From positions 787,998 through 851,997 of the forward strand of contig CM034601.1 in assembly GCA_020091685.1 (NCBI GenBank): a stretch of DNA of 64,000 nt. Direction: 5' to 3'. The translations under genes and the position numbers were made by a program. The DNA comes from Lutjanus erythropterus. Lineage: Eukaryota > Chordata > Actinopteri > Lutjaniformes > Lutjanidae. Each line of letters begins with the position of its first letter. Position 1 is the first letter of the stretch. Of the stretch, positions 22,975 to 44,886 are shown one piece after another. A model generated the notes under the pieces. It saw nothing but the letters and a program-made list of their open reading frames with translations, searched no databases and was not told the DNA's origin.

Positions 22975-23235
22975 ATTAATCAACTGGTTGTTAACATAAA
23001 ATTTCAGAAAATGTTTATCACCGTTTCCAAACGTGATGTCCTTAAATGTCTTCTTTGGTCCAGAACAAAGATTTTCAGTTTACTGTCAGAGACGAGTAAA
23101 GAAACCAGAAAATATTCACATTTAAGAAACTGAAATCAGAGAATTTTAACTTTTTTTCTTTAAAAATGTCTTGAAAAGATGAGCAAAATAGTAACTGATT
23201 GATTAAATAGTTGACAACTAATCAATTAATCACAG
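22975..23235 (+). repeat. dispersed repeat family A copy
   Basis: Contains TTTACTGTCAGAGACGAGTA, AAGAAACCAGAAAATATTCA and CATTTAAGAAACTGAAATCA, repeated almost exactly at 34198-34260 and, reversed, at about 39977-40035. It ends in the ATTGATTAAATAGTTGACAA-type tail typical of fish hAT-like MITEs. Confidence 0.75.
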
Positions 23236-24600
23236 TTAAAGCAGAAGAGCTAAACACAGTTCCTTTATTTTTTTACATTTTATTTGGCAGGTATTTGCCA
23301 TATTGTGGTACTCGTACATATCTGAGAACGTCTTTCTGAACACTGTGAGGTCAGAGGTCGGTGAGGTTCTGTCTCTTGCGAGCAGCAGAGCATGCTGGGA
23401 GTCTTGTTCTGCACTCAGCTGGTCTTTGCTCTGAAGCTGCTGATCCTCTTAATGCTGTAAAAGGTTCAGCGGCCTGAGCCGTAATGGAGCAGATTTACAG
23501 ACCTCAGGCTTCAGTGGCGCCACACAGGTTTGTTCCTCTGCAGAAACGAGCTCGGCAGCCTCCCGCAGAGAGAAACGTCAACTCAGAGGCTCGAAAAAAG
23601 TCTTGATTTTAACACAAAGGCAGACTCAAACTGTTGCGTGACTTTTCTAAATCTCTATTAAAGTCCAGGGAATCCACTTTGTCTTTCTGGCCTCCAGCAC
23701 AGAGCAGAGTCGTGCATTCAAGGACAGAATAATCCTCGATAACCTGATCATCAGCTCCTCCGGCACCAGGCCAGGACAGAGATTCACCCAGGTCGACCCA
23801 GGCCACCGGGGCACCTATCCAACTACAGAGAGCTTTCCTGACATTCATCTGGGTTTAATTTAGTGCTGCACAGTCTGACATTTTAACAAAACGCAATATG
23901 GCTTTCTGCAATTTTCGAACTGCAAGAGGCGCAATATGTGTCAAAAAACTTTTAGATGAATGAATGTGGAGGACAGAGACGTCCTGTCCTACAAATCAGA
24001 TTCCACTTTAAAAAAAACATCATTTGGAGCAGATCCCTGCCAAACAAAAGATTAAAAAAAAAAACATCAATTATAGTCATTTCAACGTTTTTCAATCAAA
24101 TTAAGAATAAAGACGTAGAAACTATCATTACCTCTATCATCACAATTGCAGTATCAGTCAAAATAGTCACAATTAGATGTTTTTTATTCTGTTTAACTTG
24201 ATAGAGTTCAGGTGTCCTCTGCAAACTTTTAAAGCTGCAGCGATAATGTTTGGATGTAAGAACACGTGAACACTGTTACTCTACTGTGTTAGCTGTTGGT
24301 TTGTGTGACTGGTCTCTTATTTTGAAGTTCACGGGAAACTACTGAATGATGCGAGTGCTGTAACCTTTTTACTTTTATACAATGATGATGATGATGATGT
24401 GTGAGACAAGATCAGGACGGCAGAGTGGAAACTGACGATGAACTCAGGTGAGGCGTTAAGAGTCGAGGAGAAGAGGCCGTTTTGTCCTTAAAGCTGCTAA
24501 CTGATAGTCGTACAGGTTAGCGTCGATGCTAACACCTCTTCTGATAGTGCAAGAGAGATTTTTACAGTCCTGTAGAACACTGTCAATTCATTTTAACCAA
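23236..24600. other. intergenic, no confident gene
   Basis: A short stretch at 23291-23345 looks exon-like (see findings). A few GAT units lie near 24383. No gene is called. Confidence 0.4.
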
Positions 24601-24622
24601 TCATGTTTTGTGTTGCCTTATC

Positions 24623-24628
24623 AATAAA
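24623..24628 (+). terminator. candidate polyadenylation signal
   Basis: AATAAA followed within 30 bases by the GT-rich TAATGTTGTGTCTTT. It could end a long GCAP 3' UTR (4.1 kb after the stop) or an unseen transcript. Confidence 0.35.
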
Positions 24629-24649
24629 AAAAGTTTTTAAACTAATGTT

Positions 24650-26950
24650 GTGTCTTTTATTTCAACTCTGACATCAACCAGTAAAAATGATGATGTGTTT
24701 TTTAAATGATTATTGAAGAGTCAGCCACAGAAAACATCACCACATACACAAACAAGATAAATTAATATTTATTTTTATTTAAAAATATACAAAAACAAAC
24801 AAATATCTTCCATCGTTCAGTTCTTATTTGGTCCTCATGTTTTATTAAACAACAGGAAGTAGATTTTCACATTTCAGTGAAATCACAGACACGACATTTT
24901 GTTACTACAATTCACCCTTCAGTAAGCCCCGCCTACAATCAGCAGCTGTCCAGTCATAGCTCAACAACCTTAACTAGGGCTGTCAACCTTTTCATTTGTC
25001 TCCATGTTGAAAGGTGTGCAGGAGACGTCTTTTTTTGTCATGAAACACAGGAGCACACATGTGGTGAAAGGATTAAACTCTGTCTTCATCTGCTCCGACA
25101 TAAGCTGCAAATGTCAGCATGTTAGCTGAGATGTAAGCTAGCTTTAGCCTCAGTCTGTTAGCATTAATGTTACATCATGTACGCAGCTGTTAGCTAACTT
25201 TACATAAACACTTTCACAGGGTTCTTGTTTTAAAACGTGTCAGATGGAAACATTTAAACATCAGCTGGACTCTCAGCTGACTCAAGTCCAGTTAGCATTA
25301 GCATTAGCATTAGCTTACATCAGTCAGCTACACGTATGAAATCTGCTTGTGAGTCTTTATTTTAGCCACAAAATCCACCATCGTCAGCTGGAAATGAGAA
25401 TCTAGTTTTGCTTAACTTCTCTCAATTATCACAGACCTCGTGTTTCAACAATTATTCACAGATTTGATGTTAAATCTGCTGCTGTTATCACTGTAAACAG
25501 CGTAAATGTGGTGTGACAATAGAAAGCTTGACAGGCTCAACAACAGTAACTAAGGGGGGCGGGACTTAATGAAGGGTCAATTCAGTATGTTGATTCTATG
25601 ATGAGCGGACAAAATTTTGACACCACTGACCGGGATGAACAAAGTGGGAGGACGGGTTGGTTTTTATCCTGCGTCACCACAAAAAGTTAAAACTACTTGC
25701 ATCATTCCAGTCATGTACCAACACAAAGTCAAGTGTTTCCCAGCATGCAGTGGCTCACAGGTGAAGGGAAGTGAACGGTCAGTTGTCTGGGTGGATGGCA
25801 ATCAATTCTTTCCTAATCAAGTGTTTGACGAAGTAACTAACAGCATCAGCTCCACTGCTTTGGTTCACCACGTCATGGTTAGAGGGTTGGGATGGGGGTA
25901 AGGAAACGAGGGAAACGGGGGACAAAGGAACCATCATGTTACACTTTGTCCTACCTTTCACTGCACCACATCTGTGACTGTATTGTTGTCTCTCCTACTT
26001 AATATATAAACAGTTAACAACTGATCACAAACAACAACAAAAATAATAATATTGTATCAGTTTCATCTCTTTAAAGTTGTTGCACGTTTGACTGTTTGGA
26101 AACAAAAGACTGAAGCGGAGCGGTGACGAGTTTTAAAGGTACATACTGATCTTTAATTACAATTTATTTGCACCTGTTAACCTTAAAACCTGAAAATTAT
26201 TCTTCTCATCTGGAAAATTAAAGCTTTTATTTTGAAAGAGTATTTGTTTCACCGACTCGCATGTTGTCTCATGTGAAGCAGCTGTTTGTTTGTTTCTATT
26301 AAGAGAAGAAAACAATCAAATGTGATGAAGTGCAACACGTTATCATTATTTTAAAAAAGTATCGTCACACAACGTTACGTCCGCAAACCTCAGAACAACA
26401 ACCAACAGAACTAAACATCTAAACAACATTAACAACTGATGAATTCAGCAGTTGAGTCCGTCTGCAAACATTCATTATTGTGGTTGTATTGATGACATCA
26501 TGGTGACATCATCAGGGGTCATTTAAGAAGCAAGTCGTGGTGCCAACTGTGACTTGTAACTCGATGTGGTAAAAAAAAAGTTGTGTACTAAAACTGGTTT
26601 TATTTTGAAAACTTTCAGAGTGAACTTGTTTTTGTCTCTTATTGATCACAGTTATTGATCACGGTGCACTCTGACAGGGTTCAGTTCAGACCGACGTGAC
26701 ATCAGAGCGATCACACCGATTCTGAAATCAAACGCTGAAGTTTCCTGTTGATGTCAAAAACATTTTCTGCTCTGTCACTGCGGCGGCTGAAAGTGTCAGT
26801 CTGTAATGTCATCTGGTCTGTGATTGGCCAGTATCCCGGAAGAAGAAGAAGAAGAAGAAGAAACATGAACTTAAAAACTAAAAATGTAGTCAGAAACACA
26901 CAGAACATGTTCACCTGTCAGTCTGCACAGAGACCAGTCAGAGTCTGAGT
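24650..26950. other. intergenic, AT-rich
   Basis: GCATTA hexamer repeats near 25290-25312, an open frame at 25617-25901 that I do not recognise, and a GAA run at 26840-26860. A TTTATT at 26598-26603 would read AATAAA on the alg8 strand and may serve alg8. Confidence 0.4.
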
Positions 26951-26954
26951 GTAC

Positions 26955-27160
26955 AGGTGTGTAACCTGTCAGGTTCAGGTGTGTGTGTAACCTGTCAGGT
27001 TCAGGTGTGTCAGGGATCTAACCTTTGACCTGTCAGGTTCAGGTGTGTGTGTAACCTGTCAGGTTCAGGTGTGTGTGTAACCTGTCAGGTTCAGGTGTGT
27101 GTGTAACCTGTCAGGTTCAGGTGTGTCAGGGATCTAACCTGTGACCTGTCAGGTACGGGG
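26955..27160. repeat. minisatellite of about 26 bp downstream of alg8
   Basis: Six to seven units containing AACCTGTCAGGTTCAGGTGT, some extended by a CAGGGATCTAACCT segment. The array ends 10 bases before the alg8 stop codon on the opposite strand, so it would be transcribed as alg8 3' UTR. Confidence 0.9.
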
Positions 27161-27169
27161 CGGTGCGTC

Positions 27170-36621
<9,452 letters not shown>

Positions 36622-37534
36622 GACACCCACGTCTCTGACGCCTGGAAACAAAACTTTATTGACAGCTGCGGTGCTGACACTGTTGGGGGTAACCATTCAG
36701 ATATATTTGATGTCAAATCATAAACTCAGGATTTCTGAACTTCCTTTGTAAAATGAAATAATTCTGTTGTAATTATGTGGAGCCTCTAAAACTGAGTTTT
36801 CTTAGACTGGATCATTTCTCGGATCTTTTATTTAAGCAAAGGTTAAAATGTCACAGTTTGTCAGATACTCCATTATACGATTCAAGATGTTTATTGTCAC
36901 ACCGGTTATACAAGTACAACAGTGTGAAAAAAAATAAATAACAGTAAGTAAGTAATAAAACATAGAACAACAATAATGAAGAAGATTAAGATAAAAATAC
37001 AAACAAACAAACAATAAGATAAGATGTGCAAAATTAAAAAAAAAGTTACATTACTATATTGTTAAATTATTATTGTTGTTGTTGTTGTTGTTGTTGCTAA
37101 ACAATAACGCATTGCTAAAATATGAATTATTAGACTGTATTATTAAATTATGATAACTGTTAAATTATTTTATTTATTATTAAAAGAGTGTTACTGATGC
37201 AATCACATGCAGGCAGCATTTTAATATTGTAACTTTTACCCTTTAACAGTCTCAATATGAACGCACCACGGACTTATACAATAATTATCATCTTCATAGA
37301 TCAATGGAATGTGCTCGTGTTGTTTGATCTCGACCACAGTGACGTTGAGAATTCCGTCGGTCCCTGAATGCATCATGAGGACAGTCTGGTCCTGGTTGGA
37401 CGTCCTCGTCCTGTCAGACAGTTTCCGCTCTGTCAGCTGGCTGTTCTCTCCCTGTAAACACTCTGTTACACTTTCAGTAGTTTTTACTGTTTTGTTAAAC
37501 TTTATTTAAACTTTTAATCGCAGCAGTTTCCGGG
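36622..37534. promoter_or_regulatory. divergent intergenic region between alg8 and ccdc90b
   Basis: The two start codons face away from each other 913 bp apart, so both promoters must lie here or in 5' exons. It contains a GTT run (37072-37096), and at about 36875-36960 a TTTATTGTCACACCGGTTAT repeat common in teleosts. The GCCGCCGCCATGAC around the alg8 start is a YY1-like site. Confidence 0.5.
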
Positions 37535-39863
37535 ATGAACGCGCTGCTGCGGAGGTGTCACGTGCGGCTTGTCGGATCATGGAGAGGTGAGAAGAAGAAG
37601 AAGAAGAATTTGGTTCGACAGCCTGTCAAATATTACTAACCGCAATGCATGCTGGGTCAGAGGTCTAGAGGAGGTGGAAGTACTTTACCTCAGTAAACGT
37701 AGTAATATTACGTGATAGAAATACTTTTAAATCTGTAATTACACGTTTTATTGATTTGTTGATTTCACTTTGTGTTAATAATCTAACTCTATAAACCTTA
37801 GTTATTCAATAAATGTAGAAGTATGAGGTAACAGAAAATAATTAGTTACTTTACAACACAAGTTATACAGTGAAGACACAAAAAAAAACTTCAATGTTAA
37901 ATGTCACCAAAGATGTGAAAACTTTACCAGAAGAGTGCATTATTGTACTTCCTGGACTGGACCAGTTGCCAGGCAACCAGCAACAGTCTGACACACAGTG
38001 ACCCTGGAAACAGTTAATCATTATTTTTACACTTTAGTTTTTGTACAGATGAAACAAAGCAGATCTAACAGTGAGTTTTACAGCTTCTTTATGCTAAGCT
38101 AAGCTAACTGGTTGCTGCTTCATATTTGCTCTAGATGGATGTTGTTCCCTTTGGACAGACTCACGCTAACAGTTTCCCTTTGTTTATACAGTCTTTATGC
38201 TAAGCTAAGCTAACCGGCTGCTCTTGATGAGAGTGGAATCAGTTTGACAGAGAAGAAGCAAATAAATACATTTAATTCATTAATCTGTGTGTGTATGTCT
38301 TGTGTGTTTTGTGTGTATCAGGTCTCCATGTGTCCACGCCTGCGGCGACCTTTGACCTGAGGAAAATTGAACTGACGCCTCTGGAGCAGCGAAAACTCAC
38401 CTTTGACTCCCACGCCATGGTGATGGAGCTGGAGAGCAGCGGTGAGAAACGTCATGAACTCATACACACTTTAATGACCTTCAGATCCAGACACACAGAA
38501 ACTGATAAAAACTCAGCAGCTGAAACCTTCAATCAACACATTCGACAAAAAGGAAAAATACCACAGAAGATTTTTTTCAGTTTCAACTTTTTCTTCTTCC
38601 TCTTGTTTTTTGTTTGTGTTGTTCAGGTTTCGAGAAGCGTCAGGCGGAGCTGATCGTGTCAGCTCTGGTTACCTTGACGACGGCCAACATGGACATCGTT
38701 TATAAAGACATGGTGACCAAAGCTCATCAGGTGGTTTTACACGTTTTATTTTCAACTTCAGAGCATCTGAAATTTAAACAACAACAACAAAGTAGTAGCA
38801 GTAGTACCTCAGATTTGTAGTTTAGCTCAGTACTTGAGTAAATGTACTCAGTTACCTGGTGTAATCTGTCTCAGGAGATCGCGCTGCAGCAGATCGTGGC
38901 TCACCTGGACTCCATCAGGAAGGACATGGTGATCCTGGAGAAGAGCGAGTTCGCCAACCTGCGATCTGAAAACTCGGTACGACCACGATGACACGTTCAG
39001 TCTGTCCTTTGAGATCTTTAATCACATGATCAATACATCACTGATCAATCTGTTCTTATAATCATGCCTGAACACAGACATTTGATTATTTATGTTCTTT
39101 ATTACTTTATTTCTGTCAGAGGCTCCATGAACTCACACACTGAACACAAACCACATCGACATAAAAACACGACACAGAAATATGAAATACAGCCACACGT
39201 TCATAAATATAACACTGATGATGCTGAATAATAAAACTGGTTTCTCTGTCTGTTCTCTCTGTGTCTGTAGAAGATGAAGCGAGAGCTGGAGCAGCTGCAG
39301 GACAGACTGAAGGTGACAAACTTCCCTGCAGGAAGCTGCAATCACAACAATTCACGCAAATTCAACCAATCACCACGGATTCTGTACGAACGCAACCTTT
39401 CTGCAAATTTGACCACTTATCATGGCTTCCCACGAGTTCCACCGATCAGTTCCACCGATCAGTTCCACCCTGCACACGTCACCATTATTGACATTTATCA
39501 AAGCTCTGTGCAAACATCCCTCCCTCCTTCTCACTGATCCACACACCTGGACAGTTTACCTCCCAGCCACCAATCACTGACAAGGAAACGCCACGTAAAA
39601 CATTCAGGTTACATGCAAACTTCACAGAAATGAGCTTCCATAGTTTAAGTTCAGCTGAAAACAGGAAACCATTCAAATGTGTCAGCATGTCGGCGTTCTG
39701 CTCATCACTGCAGAGTTAATGGAACATAAACAACATTTAGCTTTTTATAGAAAATAAACCTAAACAGTTTGTGTGTTTGTGTTTCTCTTCAGGAGGAGAG
39801 TCAGAAAGTCCGAGCAGAAACCAAACTGGACATCAACCTGGAGAGAAGCAGGATCTCTGACAT

Positions 39864-39915
<52 letters not shown>

Positions 39916-40908
39916 ACATTTGACAGCGATATTTAATTTCATTTAATTAATCATTTTGATAATGATTCTGATTCCAGCTTCTTAAATGTGAATATTTTCT
40001 GGTTTCTTTACTCGTCTCTGACAGTAAACTGAAGATCTGAGTTTTGTGGACAAAAAAGACATTTGTTGACATCATCTTGGACTTTGATTGGTGGAAAAAA
40101 TATTGCCACATTGATCACTAGTTTGGACCTGTTTTTCAATTCAATTGACAAGATTGAGAAATTAGGTTAAACGTCACCATACTTGATACTGAGGTAATCC
40201 AAAAGTAACAGAGTAATCAAGTTACATGACTTTAATATTGTGATACTTGGGTTACTATTATAATACTATTAACATATTTTTAAAGTAACCCTCCCAGCCC
40301 TGGATATATGAAGGTTCTGCTTCTGTAACAGTAACTCACTGTACTCAGATAAACTCTGTGTATTTTGTATTTTCTGTCAGTTCACTGAACAGGAGAAGAA
40401 GCTGTTGGAGGCCAGTACAGAGTTTCATCAGAAGGTAAAAATACTACACTAAGACTACTGTGAGACTACTATAATACCACAGTATAAAAGTCAACGTGTG
40501 AGTAAAATCTGTCCTGACTGAAGGAACTTTGGCCGACTATGTTCAGGTAGTTTCACCTCTGTGTTTACTGATTGGTTGTTTCTGATGACATCACCAGAAA
40601 GCCGACCTGGAACACGACAGCATGGAGATCAATAAAAAGATGGACCTGCAGGTGGCGTCGCTAAAAACCATCCTGGAGTCCCTCAAACTGGAGACGATCC
40701 GCTACCTTGCAGGTAAAACACGTGACACGGAGCACCATGAACACAACGGGTCACTGAGAGAAATCTGATTGGAGCATCAGTGTAGAGGGGCGGGGTTTAG
40801 TGAACAGAAGTGTTGTGATGTTTCAGGCGTTCTTTCCTGTGTTCCTCCTCAGCGACAGTGTTCTCCTGCCTCGCCATCGCTCTGGGAGTGTACAGACTGT
40901 GGAGGTGA
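37535..40908 (+). CDS. ccdc90b: CCDC90B, mitochondrial inner-membrane coiled-coil protein (MCUR1 paralogue)
   Basis: CCDC90B is a mitochondrial membrane protein related to the calcium-uniporter regulator MCUR1; its own role is poorly defined. Coding exons: 37535-37586, 38322-38441, 38627-38730, 38875-38976, 39271-39312, 39793-39864, 40381-40434, 40598-40712, 40853-40908; product 238 residues (human about 254). The N-terminus [17 protein letters not shown] is an Arg-rich amphipathic presequence. Conserved: [75 protein letters not shown]. Residues about 90-215 are coiled coil, and a C-terminal span ([13 protein letters not shown]) ends in RLWR, as in the family. Exon 6 is followed directly by a (GT)n array that forms its donor. 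The 54-nt and 42-nt exons are small but in frame. Tail-to-tail with pcf11. Confidence 0.95.
39865..39912. repeat. (GT)n microsatellite that is itself the splice donor
   Basis: The exon ending CATG at 39864 is followed by 24 GT units with no other donor consensus. Confidence 0.97.
39930..40135 (-). repeat. dispersed repeat family A copy, inverted
   Basis: Reverse complement of the 22975 and 34065 copies: TTCTTAAATGTGAATATTTT, CTGGTTTCTTTACTCGTCTC, TGACAGTAAACTGAAG. In ccdc90b intron 6. Confidence 0.75.
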
Positions 40909-41104
40909 AGGAGCCACAGACTGACAAACACGGTCTCATCACAGGACGTCAAACTCTGACGGCGCTTTGCCACGCCCCTCGCTGCTTCAAACTGATGCAC
41001 AGGCGTACTTGCAGGAGTAACGAGGATTTCAAATCCGTTTTTGGTTCCCAGAGGCTTTAATTTTCAAACTGTACTCATGTGCTCATTATTCATTGAAGTT
41101 GGAG

Positions 41105-41560
41105 TAAGTACCAGAGGGTGTAAAGTACTTCAGCACCTTTACTCAAGTACTGTATCATAAATAGAGGGCTGAGGTGTTTGTACTTTATCCGAGTATTTCT
41201 ATTTTATGCTCCTTTATATTTTACATAAATAAATTCAGAGGAAAATAGTCAGAGGTGGAAGAATTAGATTATTTACTTGAGTAAAAGTACCAGTATAACA
41301 ATGTGAAAAAAAATACTCTGTTACATATCAACATACTTGACTGAAAGTACACATATATACATATATACTCTCAGCTTAACGTAGTGAAAGTATCAACTGA
41401 TAATAATTGTGGTATTTGTAGTTTTACTTAAGTAAAGGATCCAAGTACTGGTTTCAATTGAATAGAAATAGAAAGTAGAACATAATGGAAATACTTAATT
41501 TAAGTATAATTAAAGTACCTCAAAAATGTATTTAGTTGAAGTAGATGAAGAGACGCTGCT
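41105..41560. repeat. dispersed repeat rich in TACTTGAGTAAAAGTAC words
   Basis: Words such as TTTACTTGAGTAAAAGTACC and TTTACTTAAGTAAAGGATCC recur. Shorter pieces of the same family lie at about 7010-7140, 16270-16400, 38820-38850, 44175-44310 and 62020-62075. A very common teleost repeat, partly palindromic. Confidence 0.7.
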
Positions 41561-42141
41561 AAAGAAAATATTTTGTTTTTCACTTAAATAAACTGGCAAA
41601 CATTTTGTCTTTTATTTTGGTGATCAGACCCAAATATATATATATATTTTATTTTATTTTTTTTAACTTGAAATTGAGAATGACTTTCCAGTTCCTTAGT
41701 AGTCGGCCTAATGGATGTTGTTTTTTAGTTTTAACTACCGGCCCTGATTGAAGAGCTCCTGATTTTCATTTTAATAACATGCAGAACTCCCTGTTTCCTC
41801 TTTATTTTGTCTTTTATTCTGATAAATTGACCCTAATGTTTTGTATTTTATTTTGTTGAATTGATTAACAATTGCTTTTTATTTTGGTGAACTGACCTTA
41901 ACATTATCTTTTATTTTAGCAAAGATTGCCTTTTCGTTTTGGTGAATCGACTGATTACAAGAACACACTTTTATATTTAATATTTCTATGTGCATTATGT
42001 TCATTGTGTTGCCATGGAAACATGCTTTAGTCAGAGCAGATAAAGATCTTTTTACAATTTTGAATGTTTACTTGATTTAATAAATAATATTGAATCTGCT
42101 AAGTTTTATGTTGAATGTAAAAAGTTTTGAGATTTTTTCAG

Positions 42142-42147
42142 AATAAA
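42142..42147 (+). terminator. candidate polyadenylation signal of ccdc90b
   Basis: AATAAA 1.2 kb after the ccdc90b stop. An earlier one is at 41228, inside a repeat. Confidence 0.35.
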
Positions 42148-42447
42148 GTTACATTTGAAGCTTCCTGACATGTTTACTGAAACTAGAACATCATTGATTA
42201 ACAGTATGTCGTCATATGCAGATGTTTTGTCATGTCAAGTAAAAAGTTCTTCTCAGATCACAGAGAACCTCAGTCTCCATTTTCTGAACACTTGAACTTG
42301 TCCAGACTTTTCAGGTAAAAGAAATAAAAACAGAAGAGCAAAATTTAAATCCACTGAACCTTTATTTAAATTTGGAACCTAAATGACAATAAAACTGAGA
42401 GCAGAGTCAAAGATCAATCACTGTTCACACAAACAAGTTTCAGACTC

Positions 42448-42453
42448 TTTTAT
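42448..42453 (-). terminator. candidate polyadenylation signal of pcf11
   Basis: TTTATT on + reads AATAAA on the pcf11 strand, 500 bp after its stop. A second is at 42361-42366. Confidence 0.45.
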
Positions 42454-42954
42454 TGAAGATCAACTCGAGACCAAAAAAAAAAACTAACAAAAAGTTGACT
42501 CGGATCCTCCACAGACGCGCCTCCCGAAGAGCAGCTGGAGTCTTCAGTCGTCCAATCAGATGATGCTTACCTGAAACAAGTCAACACCTGCAACTACCCG
42601 TCATCAACAAACCAACCAACCAATCAAATTCAACTATTTACAGACGGTAACAGGCAGCAGACAGCAGCTGTCAGATTCAATCACTGTTACACCAGAGATA
42701 CAAAAAATACTTTAATTTATAAATTAAATCATTTACAGTTTTTACCCAAACAAACGAAACATTTCCTATTTTTAAATAAACATTTTCAGTTCACTTTGAT
42801 TTGATTCACAGAAACAGAGACCTGAAATGGTCGTGCAGAATCCAAATACAAAAATGTATTGAAGGTTATGTTGCTGAGGACTCGGCCTCCGCACGCTAAA
42901 AAACACCTTTTCTTCCAAAAACACAGAAAAAGTGACGGTGAGGCAGCAGCAGCG

Positions 42955-44855
42955 TTACAGTTTACTCTGATCCGATTGCACTTCTGTTAAAACCTCCTCC
43001 TCCTCCTCCTCCTTCTCCTTCTTCACTTCAGGAGGCTCAACAGTCTCCACTTCCTGTTTGACTGCAGTGGTGGCGACCACACACGAAGAAGACTCCTCCT
43101 CTTCTTCTTCTTCTGCTTTAATGAAGGCGCTCAGCGGGTGGTCGGCGAGCAGCTTGTTGGGCGACGGCGTGACGTCGAGATACGACGACTGTGGAGACAA
43201 ACAGCAGCAGGTCAGATGACTGAAGGGTGATGATCATCTGTTTATTGATCGGTTTATTCTTCAGTTACTTACGTTTTTATAATCCTCAAAGCAGGAAGGA
43301 TGGAAGATCTGCAGAGAGAAAAACAGATCAAACATCAGAACCATCAGCGTCGACAAATGAAGCATCACAAACATACAGCAGAGAAAAACTCAGGAAACTC
43401 ATTTTCAAAATGATTCAAACTTTAAAATCTGCAAAAAATGAAGTCATCCAGCCAGTTTAGCCACTTTAGTAAAAGACACAGTCAGCTGTGACGTCTGGAC
43501 CGGCGAAGTTCACAGCCCAGTTTATTCACCATCAGTCAGCAGCTGCTGTTAGTGGCGTCGTGTCCAGGCTGTTGGTACCAACAGGATGTGGGCTGCAATT
43601 CACTTCAACGTCACTCGCTAAAAGTAATATTACAGTAAACTGATCCTTTGCTAAGCACCGCCTTCCTTAGTTACTGTTGCTACGCGTACTAAACTCTACA
43701 TTCTCACAATGCATTTCTGCAGTTTACAGTGATACCAGCTGCAGATTCATGACGTCTGTGATTCTTAAAGTAAAGCAGCTTCTCATTTCTAGCTGATGAT
43801 TTTTCATAAAGGTAAGTGAACAAAAAAGAGGGAAGAATGAGCTGCTCAGCTCTCGTTTTCACATTTTTCTGAACAGAGTTTGGTGGAGGGGTTTCGTACC
43901 TTGTCGTCGACCCTGATGGCGTTCTTCAGGAACCAGTCCTCCTCCTCCTCCACCCAGTACGTCTCAAACGGCTCCTGACAGATTTCACACGACTGCAGGA
44001 AAAAAAAAAAGAAAGAAAAAACATGCCATTTGCATTTTTCTTCTTATAATTGTTATTAAGGAAATCCTCAGATCACCTTCAGTAATTTTTGCTTTCTGCT
44101 TTTCTCATCAGCTTTGATTTGTCCCTTCAGGCTGCCATAGTCTGACATCACTCTTTATTTACTCTTCATGTCGGGTGGTGGAAAGTAACTAAAGTACATT
44201 TACTCAAGCACTGTGCTTAAGCGATAGTCTGAGGTACTTGTACTCCAAGTATTTCCATTTTACACTACATCCTAGAGGAAATATTCTACTTTTACTTAAC
44301 TACATTCATGTGACGGTGTCAGACTTAATTTATTAATTTCTACCTACTGCTGTGTTTCTCCAACTTTATTTTTTATGGGGACTCACTTTTTAAGAAGAAT
44401 TATTCACTGCAACCCAAATCACAACAGGCCTTATCAATAAATCTTCATCTGTGCATAAACAAACCTTGGCTCGTGTTTTTTCCTTTCATCAGTAAAACAA
44501 AAAGATGATAAAAAATAAAAGATAATAAATAAAATATGATTCTGAAAAAGGCCACTCTGTGTCATGTGGACTTTATTTGCTGCTGATCATTTTGTATTTT
44601 TCCATCAAATTTGAGTACAGGACTTCTACTTGAGTATTTCTACATGAACGAGGCTCCTGATTGGCTGATGATCATGTGACTGCGTCCGTCTCACCTCTCC
44701 CACTTGATCCTTAGTGGCCCTCACACTCTGGAACTCTTTCTCTTTGGCGGCCGCCTGGTTCTTCTGAACCTCCTCCTCATTCTCCTTCTCAAAGAACTGA
44801 CTCTTGGCTCGCTCCTCCAGGTCGGCGATCTCCTCGAACTCGATCCAGTCCTGAG

Positions 44856-44886
<31 letters not shown>

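Larger units (their letters stand above)
40909..42954. other. convergent intergenic region, 3' UTRs of ccdc90b and pcf11
   Basis: The two stop codons are 2.05 kb apart. Candidate ccdc90b AATAAA sites are at 41228-41233 and 42142-42147. Candidate pcf11 signals (TTTATT on +) are at 42448-42453 and 42361-42366. No additional gene is seen. Confidence 0.6.
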
